Assembly (NCBI GenBank): GCA_963695985.1
Contig: CAVOIC010000007.1
Span: 1-64,000 of the forward strand
Source: DATBVX01 sp963695985
Lineage (GTDB): Bacteria > Pseudomonadota > Gammaproteobacteria > Steroidobacterales > Steroidobacteraceae
Direction of reading: 5' to 3'
Length of the DNA: 64,000 nt
Part shown: positions 40,861 through 50,102 of the stretch, one piece after another
How the letters are laid out: the number at the start of each line of letters is the position of its first letter
How positions within the stretch are numbered: the stretch's first letter is position 1
Notes under the pieces: generated by a model
Seen by the model: the letters and a program-made list of their open reading frames with translations, nothing else
Told to the model about the DNA's origin: nothing
The model's database searches: none
Made by a program: the position numbers and the translations under genes

Positions 40861-42729
40861 TCAATTCGTCGCGGTGAGGATCACATTGACATGGTTGGAC
40901 GTCAGCGTGCTGGTGGCCGCATCGAATGAGCCTGAGGCGCTCATCCCCACGGCCTTGCTCCCCGCGGTGAGCTTGGTGCTAAGTCGCGCCGCGAACTCGC
41001 CGAAGTCGCTGAACACTTCCACGCGGCGCGGCTCGCCGATCGCATAGAGACCGAAGCCGGTGACCGGCTTGATGAGCGGCGCGGTCGGCAGGGTCTCGAT
41101 GTCGATGAGGCGCGGCCCGATCGCGATGAAGTGCCTGAGGCCGAGGCTGGCGTTGGCATTGTCGATCACGATGCTCTGCGCATCGATGCTGAGGAAGGGG
41201 GTCGCGGTGCCGGTGAGGCCCCAACCGATCCCGAGGACCGCGCGTACATCCTGGAAGTCGACGACCGTGCGGCCCTCGAAGTCCGGCGGCGCTGCGCCGA
41301 ATGGCGTGACGAATCCGAACACGCGCGCCGGCGAGTCGCTGGTGAGGCCGCTCAGCGCAAGGTTGCCGGTCGCGATCTCGTAGTTGGCGGGATCGGCATC
41401 CTTGTCGGGGGCTGAGCCGGTCCCAGTGAAGTCGAAGATGCTCACACGACGGCCGTCGATACTGTCGAGGTCCAGCGTGAGGTTGCCGGGACTCGCCGAC
41501 TTCACGGTGCCGAGCAGGTGCGTGAGCTCGAGCCGTACCCGCCCCTGCTGGGCATCGAGCGTCACGGCACCATTGTTCTCGCTCGCCGAACCGAAGGCAT
41601 GGATCCGCTGACCGACCGAGATCAGCTGCGCACCGAGGGCATTGCCCATCTCACCGTCGCGGATCACCGCTGTCTGCGGGCCGACCAGCAACGTGATGTC
41701 ATCACGAATGAAGGTGACGCTGCCGGTGCGGCGAATCATCATACCGCCCCGCACCGTCATCGTGTCGCCGTTACGCGCTGTGACCGTACCCGCCAGCACA
41801 TCGAACTGCGATCCGGGCACGCTGGTGCCGGCGTGTACGCGCTGTGCCGTGAAGGTACGGTTGGCTACATCCAGCGTGCCGAAGGCGACGGTGGCAGTGC
41901 CTGCGCCCGCCTGGGCCAGCGCATCGAGCCCGGCGGAGCCCGCGAAGGTCTCGCCGTTGATCTCGAAATCGGTGCTCGCCGTGGTGTGAACGGTGAACTG
42001 GCCGAGGCGTGCATCACGCAGATTGAAAGGACGCACATCAATGAGGTAAGTGCTGGCCGAGGAATCGACATTGACCAGCGGACCGCGCACGCGCAGATCC
42101 TTCTGGTCGACCGGTTCGAGCGAGGCCACGATGAACGGCTCGGCGACGGCCCGTACTGGTGTGGTCGTAGTGTCCACCGTATGCGAGGCCGCGAGATCGA
42201 AGTCGAGCTGCAGCAGGGCAGGGCGTCCCGGGGCGATCACCACGTGGTTGCGGTTGTCGAGCATGATCTGAACGTCGACGACACCGAGCGGCTGTCCGTC
42301 CCGCCCGACGACAGTGGCGGCGCGCGGCTCGCCGTTGACCTCGACGGTCACGTCGGCATTACTGTAATCGAGCCGCATCGTGCCCTCGACGTAGGTGCCA
42401 TTCGGAATCGTCGCCGCCGTGACGAATTCAGTGAGATCCACGAGCTGCGCGAAATCGACGCGGGTGCTTACCGGGAGTGTCTCGACGACAGCGCCGTTCG
42501 CCTTCTTCAGCGCGAGGGACAACACGTCGACGCTGTAGCTGAGGAAATCGCCGTCGGCGTCGGTGATAGCTACATAAAGTGATCCGCACTCAGAACCGCT
42601 GCTGCACGACTGCGAAGTCGGCGCGGTCCCCGTCATGCTGTTGCCACTTCCGCCGCTGCAGCCGGCGAGCGCCAGCGCAAGAGCGAGGAACGAAGTCCAG
42701 AATCCAGTTCGATGCGAGGAAAGGGACAT
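40861..42729 (-). CDS. DUF4382-type lipoprotein
   Basis: The 622-residue protein has a lipobox (FLALALALAGCSGGSG) and an N-terminal DUF4382-like domain (GSLYVAITDADGDFLSYSVDVLSLALKKANGAVVETLP) that appears in exported proteins of unknown role. The rest is beta-rich with repeated short OB-like segments (LLGTVKSASPGNLTLDLDSIDGR). GGGAGG six bases before ATG 42729 decides this start. It is convergent with the ankyrin gene and not obviously part of the cytochrome operon. Confidence 0.8.
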   Translation of the reverse strand: MSLSSHRTGFWTSFLALALALAGCSGGSGNSMTGTAPTSQSCSSGSECGSLYVAITDADGDFLSYSVDVLSLALKKANGAVVETLPVSTRVDFAQLVDLTEFVTAATIPNGTYVEGTMRLDYSNADVTVEVNGEPRAATVVGRDGQPLGVVDVQIMLDNRNHVVIAPGRPALLQLDFDLAASHTVDTTTTPVRAVAEPFIVASLEPVDQKDLRVRGPLVNVDSSASTYLIDVRPFNLRDARLGQFTVHTTASTDFEINGETFAGSAGLDALAQAGAGTATVAFGTLDVANRTFTAQRVHAGTSVPGSQFDVLAGTVTARNGDTMTVRGGMMIRRTGSVTFIRDDITLLVGPQTAVIRDGEMGNALGAQLISVGQRIHAFGSASENNGAVTLDAQQGRVRLELTHLLGTVKSASPGNLTLDLDSIDGRRVSIFDFTGTGSAPDKDADPANYEIATGNLALSGLTSDSPARVFGFVTPFGAAPPDFEGRTVVDFQDVRAVLGIGWGLTGTATPFLSIDAQSIVIDNANASLGLRHFIAIGPRLIDIETLPTAPLIKPVTGFGLYAIGEPRRVEVFSDFGEFAARLSTKLTAGSKAVGMSASGSFDAATSTLTSNHVNVILTATN

Positions 42730-42958
42730 GACCAACCTCCCGTGAGCGGTTCTAGCAATGCAGACAACGCTGGTGGGCACCCAAGGTTGACTGTGCGGGC
42801 GATACAGCCTTCCATATCAGCTGCTTAGCTTGCTTTCTTAGAAATTCATGACAGAATGCGGCGCAACCCATGAAAAGAAGTCGGGGGAAAAGTGTGTGGC
42901 AGGTCCGTTAACCGGGCTGGCCGAGCTGACAGACTTCACTGGCCTTGGGGGAGACTGA

Positions 42959-45649
42959 GTGCGAATGGCCATGGGAACAGTGCCGCCCGAACCGGTCAGT
43001 GATCTGACAGCCTCCGACATCCTCTCGCCCCAACTCTGGGCTCGCTCCAACAATCGTCCTTCGCTCGGCCTCGACGTCACCTGCACCAAGATCGCTGTCG
43101 ACTTTCAGAGCATGACCGAGGCGACCGCCGAGGCGTGCATTCGCCAGAATCTCGATGCCCTGCGCGAAGCGACGCGCACCGACGCCACCTTCATCGCGTT
43201 ATTCGACGAAGAGGGTACGCACGTCGAATCGCTGTCGGTGTCGAAGGGCATGTTCACGCAGTGCAATCCCGAAGTGCTCAAGGGCCAGCAGCTCGAAGCG
43301 CTGCCGTGGCTGCGCAGCCGCCTGGAGCACACTCGCATCCTGGAGATTCGCGATACCGCCAATGTACGCCGTGAGCAGGCGGCGGAAGGCGCGCGCCTGC
43401 AGCAGCTGCACGTCGGCGCACTGCTTCTGGTCGGTTTCGCTGTGCAGGACAAGGTCTGCGGTTTTCTGGGACTGTGTGCCGCGCAGCCGCGTGAGGGCTG
43501 GGACGTCAACCTGCACCTGCTGCTCAAGCTGATCGGTACGAGCTTCGCGTCGGGACTGGAGCGCATGCGGGTGCAGAAGCACCTCAAGAGTCTGCAGGAG
43601 CGCACGGACCTCGCGATGTTCACCGGCAACGATGGCCTGTGGGACTTCGATGCCGAGAACAATCGCGTGTATTTCTCTCCGCGCTGGAAGGGAATGCTCG
43701 GCTACGCCGAGGACGAAATGAACCAGTCGCCCGACTGGCGCCAGCTCGTGCATCCCGATGACATGCCGCGGGTGCAGGCGGCGATCCGGGATCACGTTGC
43801 CGGCAAGACGCCGATCTTCGAAAGCATTCACCGCATGCGTCACCGCAGCGGCGAATGGCGCTGGGTCGTGAGCCGCGCCAAAGCGCGCGTCGATAAGGGT
43901 GGGCGGCTGCTGCGGCTGGTCGGGATCGAACTCGACATCACCGAGCGCAAGCTGTACGAGGATGCGCTGTTCCGCGAGAAGGAGAGCGCGCAGATCACGC
44001 TGCAGTCGATCGGCGATGGCGTGATCACGACCGATCAGCACTCCAACGTCGAGTACATCAATCCTGTCGCCGAAGAGCTCACTGGCTGGAAGCTCGAAGA
44101 CGCGCAGGGCCGCTCGATCGACGAGATCTTCCGGGCCTTCCACGAGGAGACCTGCGAACCGCTCGAAAACCCGATGACCGTGGCGATCCGTCGCACGCGC
44201 TCGATCAAGTCAGTGCGGCCCATGCTGCTGATCCGCAGGGACGGCAACGAGCTGTATGTCGAGAGTACCGCGGCACCGATCCGGGACGGGCAGGGCGGGA
44301 TGTGCGGCGGCGTGCTCGTGTTCCATGACGTGAGCGAGTCGCGCGAGCTCAACCGGCGCCTGAGTTATCACGCCAGCCACGACGTCCTCACGGGCCTGGT
44401 GAACCGGCGCGAGTTCGAGAGCCGGCTGGAGCGGGCCTTGCAGAGCGCCAAGGCGCGCGAGACCTCCTACGCCGTCTGCTACATCGATATCGACCAGTTC
44501 AAGATCATCAACGACACGTGTGGCCACAGCGCGGGCGATGCGCTGCTGGGCCAGGTCGGCGCGCTGCTCAAGTCAAAGATTCGCTGGCGCGACACGCTGG
44601 CGCGCCTCGGCGGCGACGAGTTCGGTCTGCTGCTCGAGAGCTGCTCGCTGGATGAGGCGTTGCGCACCGCGGAATCCCTGCGTGAGGCGGTACGCAACTT
44701 CCGCTTCGTGTGGGAAGAGCGCACGTTCCGCCTCGGCGCCAGCATCGGCGTGGTGCCCATTGCAGCGGAGAACGAGGACGTGGCTTCGATCCTCAGCGCT
44801 GCCGACAGCGCCTGTGCGGCTGCCAAGGAGGGCGGGCGCAACCGCGTCCACAGCTTCGAGGAGAACGACATCGATCTCATGCGCCGCCGCCGCGAGATGC
44901 AGTGGGCGGCGCGCATCAACAATGCGCTCGAGGAGTCGCGCTTCGAGCTGTTCCGCCAGACGATCCTGCCGCTGCAGCGCCAGGACAGCGGTGCACACTA
45001 CGAGCTGCTGCTGCGCATGCGTGACGAGAACGGCAAGATCGTCACGCCGGACAATTTCATCGCGGCGGCGGAGCGCTACGGCATTACGCCGAACATCGAC
45101 CGTTGGGTAATAGAGAATGCGTTCCGCTGGCTGGTCTCGGAAGCCGACGAGCGCGAGCGCCTGGCGCTGTGCTCGATCAATCTCTCGGGTCAGTCACTCG
45201 GGGACGACAAGTTCCTGCCGTTCGTGATCGAGCAGTTCCATCGCAGCGGCATCGATGCGACCAAGATCTGCTTCGAGATTACCGAGACGGCGGCGGTGGC
45301 GAGCTTCTCGCAGGCCAACCGCTTCATCCAGGCGTTGAAGGAACTGGGCTGCAAGTTCGCACTGGACGACTTCGGTACCGGACTGTCCTCGTTCGGTTAC
45401 CTCAAGCACTTCCCGGTCGACTTCCTCAAGATCGACGGCAGTTTCGTGAAGGAGATCCTGCACGACCCGATCGACCGCGAAATGGTCCGCTCCATCAACG
45501 AGATCGGCCACTTGACCGGCAAGCAGACCATCGCCGAGTTCGCCGAGAACCAGGAGATCATCCAGATGCTGCGTGGGCTGGGCGTCGACTATGCCCAGGG
45601 CTACGGCGTCTCCCAGCCGCAGCGCGTGTTGAAAGCCGTCAACGGCTGA
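42959..45649 (+). CDS. GAF-PAS-PAS-GGDEF-EAL c-di-GMP signalling protein
   Basis: The 896-residue protein has no membrane segment. Order: a GAF-like domain (residues ~45-200), two PAS domains (~220-345 and ~350-460), GGDEF (intact at ~551-555, ARLGGDEFGLLLESC) and an EAL domain. The EAL signature glutamate is present but reads ELL (YELLLRMRDENG, ~residue 681); SINLSGQSL, ETAAVASF and DDFGTGLSSFGYL with its two aspartates are kept, so both synthesis and hydrolysis are possible. GTG 42959 is preferred because GGGGGAG lies five bases before it. Confidence 0.92.
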   Translation: MRMAMGTVPPEPVSDLTASDILSPQLWARSNNRPSLGLDVTCTKIAVDFQSMTEATAEACIRQNLDALREATRTDATFIALFDEEGTHVESLSVSKGMFTQCNPEVLKGQQLEALPWLRSRLEHTRILEIRDTANVRREQAAEGARLQQLHVGALLLVGFAVQDKVCGFLGLCAAQPREGWDVNLHLLLKLIGTSFASGLERMRVQKHLKSLQERTDLAMFTGNDGLWDFDAENNRVYFSPRWKGMLGYAEDEMNQSPDWRQLVHPDDMPRVQAAIRDHVAGKTPIFESIHRMRHRSGEWRWVVSRAKARVDKGGRLLRLVGIELDITERKLYEDALFREKESAQITLQSIGDGVITTDQHSNVEYINPVAEELTGWKLEDAQGRSIDEIFRAFHEETCEPLENPMTVAIRRTRSIKSVRPMLLIRRDGNELYVESTAAPIRDGQGGMCGGVLVFHDVSESRELNRRLSYHASHDVLTGLVNRREFESRLERALQSAKARETSYAVCYIDIDQFKIINDTCGHSAGDALLGQVGALLKSKIRWRDTLARLGGDEFGLLLESCSLDEALRTAESLREAVRNFRFVWEERTFRLGASIGVVPIAAENEDVASILSAADSACAAAKEGGRNRVHSFEENDIDLMRRRREMQWAARINNALEESRFELFRQTILPLQRQDSGAHYELLLRMRDENGKIVTPDNFIAAAERYGITPNIDRWVIENAFRWLVSEADERERLALCSINLSGQSLGDDKFLPFVIEQFHRSGIDATKICFEITETAAVASFSQANRFIQALKELGCKFALDDFGTGLSSFGYLKHFPVDFLKIDGSFVKEILHDPIDREMVRSINEIGHLTGKQTIAEFAENQEIIQMLRGLGVDYAQGYGVSQPQRVLKAVNG

Positions 45650-45747
45650 GCGGTCAAGACCTACACCACAGCCTTATGAGGGGAGGGCAGGGCCCCCGAT
45701 GCCCCGGACCCGAGGTCTTGCACCCTCAATCAAGCCTATGGTTGAAT

Positions 45748-45765
45748 ATCAACGTATACGTTGAT
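45748..45765. promoter_or_regulatory. 18-bp perfect palindrome, ArsR-type operator
   Basis: ATCAACGTATACGTTGAT ends eight bases before the ArsR ATG. ArsR/SmtB repressors bind such AT-containing dyads in their own promoters, so this is the likely autoregulatory site. Confidence 0.7.
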
Positions 45766-45773
45766 AGTTGCCC

Positions 45774-46199
45774 ATGGCCACCGCCCGACTGCACCTCGTC
45801 AAGCCAGATACTTCAGCAGCCAGTCTCGATGACGAGATGCTGAGCGCCGTGTTTGCTGCGCTCGCCGATCCGGTGCGTCGCGCGATCCTGGTACGCCTGG
45901 CCGAGGGCGAGCTGCTGGTGTCGCAGATCGCGGAACCTTTCGACATCTCGCTCCAGGCAGTCTCCAGACACATCCAGGTGCTGGTCACGGCCGGCCTGGT
46001 GCGCCAGGAACGCACCGGACGCATCGCGCTGTGCCGCATCGACGCGGGACCGATCTTTGCCGCGGCGGTCTGGCTCAACCGTTACAGCAAGCACTGGCAG
46101 GCGCAGTTCGACAAGCTGGCCTATTGGCTCGATCAGATCGAGCGCGAGCGCGCCGTGCGCGACCGCGCGTCGAAGCCGCGCCGCAAGCGCAAGAGGTGA
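45774..46199 (+). CDS. ArsR/SmtB family transcriptional regulator
   Basis: The 141-residue protein shows the ArsR winged helix: FAALADPVRRAILVRLAEGELLVSQIAEPFDISLQAVSRHIQVLVTAGLVRQERTGRIALC. The metal-binding ELCVCDL motif is absent, as in the branch that sits next to SRPBCC or DUF899 genes. The C-terminus is unusually basic (KPRRKRKR). ATG 45774 is chosen over TTG 45768. A DUF899 remnant follows six bases later. Confidence 0.9.
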   Translation: MATARLHLVKPDTSAASLDDEMLSAVFAALADPVRRAILVRLAEGELLVSQIAEPFDISLQAVSRHIQVLVTAGLVRQERTGRIALCRIDAGPIFAAAVWLNRYSKHWQAQFDKLAYWLDQIERERAVRDRASKPRRKRKR

Positions 46200-46204
46200 T
46201 CGAC

Positions 46205-46403
46205 ATGGATTATCGCGAAGGCAGCGAGAAGCTCACCGGCTTTCGCCGGCACCGTGTTCCATACGTATTCCTGTTATGCGCGTGGCCTCGACATGATGAA
46301 CGCCGCCTATCAATACCTGGACCTGGTACCGAAGGGGCGTGACGAGGCGGCGCTCAGACACACCCAGGCCTGGGTGCGTTACCACGATCGTTACGAAGAC
46401 TAG
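46205..46403 (+). pseudogene. DUF899 protein remnant, truncated and frameshifted
   Basis: ATG 46205 opens MDYREGSEKLTGF, then near 46245 the frame must change to read TVFHTYSCYARGLDMMNAAY, continuing YLDLVPKGRDEAAL and WVRYHDRYED before the stop at 46401. That second part is the C-terminus of DUF899 (thioredoxin-like) proteins, which often follow ArsR genes. About 150 N-terminal residues are missing, so unlike other frameshifts here this is a real remnant. Confidence 0.65.
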
Positions 46404-47294
46404 TCAGGTGCTGATGCGCATCGACAGGTCGACTGCGTGGATATGCTTGGTGAGCGCGCCGACCGAGATGAAGTCGACACCGGTCAGAGCGATGTCCCGC
46501 ACATTGTCGAGGTGAATTCCGCCCGAGGCCTCGAGTTTCACCGGCGATCCCTGTGAGCGGTTCGAGGCCACGGCTGCGCGCAGATCCTCCAGGCTGAAGT
46601 CGTCGAGGAGGACCATGTCGGGTTTTCCCGCCAGCGCCTGTCGCAGCTCGTCCAGGTTCTCTACCTCGATTTCGACCGTGGCCCGCGTCGCGCTGCGCGC
46701 CGCCGCAATTGCCGCCGGGATCGACCCGGCTGCCGCTATGTGGTTCTCCTTGATCAACACCGCGTCGTAGAGGCCGAGGCGATGATTGTGGGCGCCGCCG
46801 ACGGCGGTGGCGTACTTCTGGGCGGTCCGCAAGCCGGGAATGGTCTTGCGCGTGTCGAGAATCTGGCAGCCCGTGCCCGCAACGGCGTCGACGAACCGGC
46901 GCGCCGCCGTCGCGGTGGCAGACAAGAGCTGCAGGAAATTGAGCGCCGTTCGCTCCCCGGTCAGCAAGGCGCGGGCGTCACCCTGCACAGAGCAGAGCAC
47001 GCTGCCGGCAGACACACGCGAACCTTCGCGCACCAGCCAGTCCACCGTGACATTTCCGCCCAGCTGCGCGAAGGTGGCGTCGAACCACGGTTGCCCGCAG
47101 ATGACCGCATCGTCGCGGGTGATCACCGTCGCGATGGCGCGGCGTGCGGCGGGCACGAGGTTTGCGGTGAGGTCTCCGCTGCCGACGTCCTCGCGCAGCG
47201 CGCGTGCCACCTGGTCCTGCAGGTCCGCAGGTACGCGAGGTGGCTTGCGGGACTCGGTCAGAACGGCAGGCCGTGCGTCGCGGACCCCATGCAC
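46404..47294 (-). CDS. nadC: Nicotinate-nucleotide pyrophosphorylase (carboxylating)
   Basis: The 296-residue enzyme joins quinolinate and PRPP to nicotinate mononucleotide in NAD synthesis. Family motifs: EDVGSGDLTANLVP, GERTALNFLQLLSATATAARRFVDAV, DTRKTIPGLRTAQKYATAVGGAHNHRLGLYDAVLIKENHI, EIEVENLDEL and EASGGIHLDNVRDIALTGVDFISVGALTK. The ATG lies 37 bases inside the preceding gene's end; a later start would trim only non-conserved residues. Confidence 0.95.
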   Translation of the reverse strand: MHGVRDARPAVLTESRKPPRVPADLQDQVARALREDVGSGDLTANLVPAARRAIATVITRDDAVICGQPWFDATFAQLGGNVTVDWLVREGSRVSAGSVLCSVQGDARALLTGERTALNFLQLLSATATAARRFVDAVAGTGCQILDTRKTIPGLRTAQKYATAVGGAHNHRLGLYDAVLIKENHIAAAGSIPAAIAAARSATRATVEIEVENLDELRQALAGKPDMVLLDDFSLEDLRAAVASNRSQGSPVKLEASGGIHLDNVRDIALTGVDFISVGALTKHIHAVDLSMRIST

Positions 47295-47860
47295 AACAGC
47301 ATCGGGATCGAGAGCACGAAGTTGACGCGCGAGGCATTCCCCGCAATCTTGCGGGCGCGCGCCTTCTGCTCATCCGTTGCCGGCACGATGCCGAGGATCT
47401 TCTTTTGATTCGGCCAGATCAGGACCCAGACATTGAACAGCATGATCGTTCCCAGCCACGCCCCGATGCCGATCACCATCTGGTAGAGATTCACCGTGTC
47501 GCCGCCCAGCCCCAGTTTGAGCGCGCCACCGAAATTCCCGCCGCGCGTGAGATACCAGGCGCCGGTCAGCCAGGTGGAAACGGCCGCCCAGCGGAACCAA
47601 AGCAATGCCCGCGGGGCCACATACTTGGTGATGCCCGCGCCGCCAGGACCGCCCTTGTCGGCGGCTGCAGCTGCCAGCGCTGGTGTCTGCGCAACGTTGA
47701 AATAGTAGAGCAGCCCGATCCACATCACGCCGGACAGGATGTGAAGCCAGCGTGCCAGTGACAGCTCATTGAAGCCCGCTCCGGGAATTACCACGAAGGC
47801 GATGACCGCCAGCACTACGCCACTGATGATTGCGCCGGGAACGGAATTAAGCGGATTCAT
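47258..47860 (-). CDS. PuuD-like (urate oxidase N-terminal domain) membrane protein
   Basis: The 200-residue protein has about four membrane helices and the pattern WLHILSGVMWIGLLYYFN, ALLWFRWAAVSTWLTGAWYL, GIGAWLGTIMLFNVWVLIWPNQKKIL. This is the membrane domain found in PuuD-type urate hydroxylases; the catalytic cytochrome part is not present. In many proteobacteria it occurs alone with unknown role. It overlaps nadC and is divergent from grxD. Confidence 0.75.
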   Translation of the reverse strand: MNPLNSVPGAIISGVVLAVIAFVVIPGAGFNELSLARWLHILSGVMWIGLLYYFNVAQTPALAAAAADKGGPGGAGITKYVAPRALLWFRWAAVSTWLTGAWYLTRGGNFGGALKLGLGGDTVNLYQMVIGIGAWLGTIMLFNVWVLIWPNQKKILGIVPATDEQKARARKIAGNASRVNFVLSIPMLLCMGSATHGLPF

Positions 47861-47888
47861 GACTCGGCTCCCCTGGTTCGTTTTTTCG

Positions 47889-47903
47889 TGGTGCCAGGCA
47901 CCA
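47889..47903. repeat. TGGTGCCAGGCACCA palindrome
   Basis: Perfect 15-base dyad with a single central A in the 157-bp region between divergent genes, next to a T6 run. It resembles dispersed GTGCC/GGCAC elements seen in high-GC gammaproteobacteria; only one copy is visible here. Confidence 0.35.
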
Positions 47904-47909
47904 GCGCGT

Positions 47910-47938
47910 TTGAAGAATAGGCGACGACCCCCGATAAT
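47910..47938 (+). promoter_or_regulatory. Promoter of grxD
   Basis: TTGAAG (47910-47915), 17 bases and GATAAT (47933-47938). The predicted 5' leader to GTG 48018 is about 70 bases. Confidence 0.5.
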
Positions 47939-48017
47939 TCAATGATTGGTCGGTGAGCCCGGTGGCTGCCCATGATGGCTGCGACCGGCACGGATGGTGA
48001 AATGGAGGCGATGCAAC

Positions 48018-48344
48018 GTGGAAATGGCAGAGCGCATCAAGCAACAGTTGACGTCAAAGCCGGTGGTGCTGTTCATGAAGGGCACGCCGGACTTCCCGCA
48101 GTGTGGATTCTCCGCGCAGACTGTCGCAGCCCTTCGGGCCTGCGGCGCTGAGTTCGCGCACGTGAACATCTTTGAGGACCCGGAGCTGCGCGAGGCGCTC
48201 AAGGCGTACTCGAAATGGCCAACTTACCCGCAGCTCTACGTTAACGGCGAGCTGGTCGGCGGCTGTGACATTACGCTCGAGATGTATCGAAGCGGGGAGC
48301 TGAAGAAGCTATTGCAGGAAGCCGGCGCTGCCAGCACCGGCTGA
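48018..48344 (+). CDS. grxD: Monothiol glutaredoxin (Grx4 type)
   Basis: The 108-residue protein has the CGFS active site in GTPDFPQCGFSAQTVAAL, KWPTYPQLYVNGELVGGCDI and a glutathione-binding tail. These proteins hold and transfer [2Fe-2S] clusters with glutathione and BolA. GGAGG nine bases before GTG 48018 supports this start over ATG 47994 or ATG 48024. Confidence 0.94.
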   Translation: MEMAERIKQQLTSKPVVLFMKGTPDFPQCGFSAQTVAALRACGAEFAHVNIFEDPELREALKAYSKWPTYPQLYVNGELVGGCDITLEMYRSGELKKLLQEAGAASTG

Positions 48345-48350
48345 GCGACA

Positions 48351-49052
48351 TCACTCCGGGGTGGCCTCGAAGGGTGGCGCACCCTCGATCTGGCTCAGAT
48401 CGATATTGAGCGCTGCCAGGCGCCGCACTGCCAGATCGTAGATCGGCTTGAACTGATTGCAGATCAGGCAGAAGAGCTCAGCGGTGCGCTCAGCATCGTA
48501 CGCCGCGGAATGAGCCGAAGCGGCATCCCAGTCAAGTCCCGCAGCGATGAGCGCTCGCGACAGGACCGTCTGACCGAACGCGACGCCGGCTAGCGTTGCA
48601 GTGTCGAAGCACGAGAATGGATGCAGGGGATTGCGCTTGACCTGGGCGCGTGTGACCGCGGCGTTGACGAAGCTCAGGTCAAAGAAGGCGTTGTGGCCCA
48701 CAAGGATGGCCCGCTTGCAGCCGGTCGCGCTGACCGCGTGGCGGATTTCGCGAAAAATCCTCTGCAGCGCGTCCTTCTCCGGGATTGCAGGGCGCAGCGG
48801 ATGATGTGGATCGATGCCGATCACTTCGAGCGAAGCGGGCTCGATGTTCGCGCCCTCGAAAGGCTGTACATGATAGCGATGCGTGATTCCCCGCCTTAGG
48901 CTGTCGTCTGGCCCGATTTCGATCAGTACGGCCGCGATCTCCAGCAGCGCATCACGTGCCGGGTTGAAACCTCCGGTCTCGACGTCGATCACGACGGGAA
49001 GAAATCCCCGGAAGCGCCCGGCGATCGGCGATGCTGCGGCGTTGTCGGCCAT
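48351..49052 (-). CDS. rnt: Ribonuclease T
   Basis: The 233-residue DEDDh exonuclease trims tRNA CCA turnover and stable RNA 3' ends. Exo motifs: VVIDVETGGFNP (D,E), LVGHNAFFDLSFVN (D) and HSAAYDAERTAELF (H,D). YHVQPFEGANIEPASLEVIGID is the conserved RNase T loop. It lies three bases after pyrC and is convergent with grxD. Confidence 0.95.
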   Translation of the reverse strand: MADNAAASPIAGRFRGFLPVVIDVETGGFNPARDALLEIAAVLIEIGPDDSLRRGITHRYHVQPFEGANIEPASLEVIGIDPHHPLRPAIPEKDALQRIFREIRHAVSATGCKRAILVGHNAFFDLSFVNAAVTRAQVKRNPLHPFSCFDTATLAGVAFGQTVLSRALIAAGLDWDAASAHSAAYDAERTAELFCLICNQFKPIYDLAVRRLAALNIDLSQIEGAPPFEATPE

Positions 49053-49055
49053 GTC

Positions 49056-50102
49056 TCAGGTGCCCGACGCAGCGAGTCGCCACTGCAGGACTTCGCCGGC
49101 GCGAAGCGGTACGAGCTGTCCGGAGCCAAAAGGCAGGGTCTCGGGCGCTCGCCATTCCTCGCGCCTCAGGGTGATCGTGGTGCTGTTGTGGGGGAGGCCG
49201 TAGAAGTTCGCCCCGAATTCGCTCGCGAATCCCTGCAATCGATCCAGCGCACCCGCGGATTCGAAGGCTTCGGCGTAGAGCTCGAGGGCGGCATGCGCGG
49301 AGAAGATGCCGGCGCAGCCACAGGCGGATTCCTTGGCCGAACGCGCATGCGGTGCACTATCGGTGCCCAGAAAGAACCGCCGATCGCCGCTGGTGGCGGC
49401 CGACACGAGCGCTTCGCGATCAGCTTCGGTCTTGAGCACCGGCAGGCAGAAGTAATGCGGCCTCAGGCCGCCGGAAAAAAGCGCGTTACGATTGAGCAGC
49501 AGGTGCTGCGGCGTCAGGGTCGCGGCGATGCCCGGGCGCGACGCGCTCACGAACTGCACCGCCGTGCGAGTCGTGATGTGTTCGAAGACGACCTTCAGCT
49601 GACTAAACCGCTGCACTAGCGGCTCGAGTACGCGCTCAATGAAGCGTTGCTCGCGCTCGAATATATCAACGGCAGGATCGGTTACCTCGCCATGCACTAG
49701 CAGTGGCATGCCGAGCGCCTGCATACGCTCCAGAACGCCGTGCACGCGCTCGATCGAGCGCACGCCAGCCTGGGAATAGGTGGTCGCTCCGGCCGGATAC
49801 AGCTTCACGCCGTGGACGATGCCACTGGCACGCGCCGCGTCGATCTCTTCCGGGGGCGTCTGTTCGGTGAGGTAGAGCGTCATCAGCGGCTGGAAGGACG
49901 AGCCCGGGGGGAGCGCCGCGAGAATCCGCTCGCGATAGGCCTTTGCCTGTGGCGTCGTGACGATCGGTGGCTGCAAGTTGGGCATCACGATGGCGCGCGC
50001 GAAGCGTTGCGCAGTGAAGCCCGCGACGGCGCGCAGCTCCTCGCCATCACGCAGGTGCAGGTGCCAGTCATCGGGGCGGCGCAAGGTGAGAGTCCGAGTC
50101 AT
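49056..50102 (-). CDS. pyrC: Dihydroorotase
   Basis: The 348-residue zinc enzyme closes carbamoyl-aspartate to dihydroorotate in pyrimidine synthesis. Metal ligands: WHLHLRDG (HXH), the carboxylated lysine in GVKLYPAGATT, LLVHGE, FEHITT and the catalytic Asp in LGTDSAPHA. Type II (E. coli-like) length. It overlaps the aminopeptidase stop by four bases. Confidence 0.96.
   Translation of the reverse strand: MTRTLTLRRPDDWHLHLRDGEELRAVAGFTAQRFARAIVMPNLQPPIVTTPQAKAYRERILAALPPGSSFQPLMTLYLTEQTPPEEIDAARASGIVHGVKLYPAGATTYSQAGVRSIERVHGVLERMQALGMPLLVHGEVTDPAVDIFEREQRFIERVLEPLVQRFSQLKVVFEHITTRTAVQFVSASRPGIAATLTPQHLLLNRNALFSGGLRPHYFCLPVLKTEADREALVSAATSGDRRFFLGTDSAPHARSAKESACGCAGIFSAHAALELYAEAFESAGALDRLQGFASEFGANFYGLPHNSTTITLRREEWRAPETLPFGSGQLVPLRAGEVLQWRLAASGT

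Noticed and set aside
45655..45720. Long inverted repeat CAAGACCT...AGGTCTTG after the GGDEF-EAL gene
   Set aside because: The arms are 8 bases with a 50-base loop and no T-run, so neither a terminator nor an operator is convincing.
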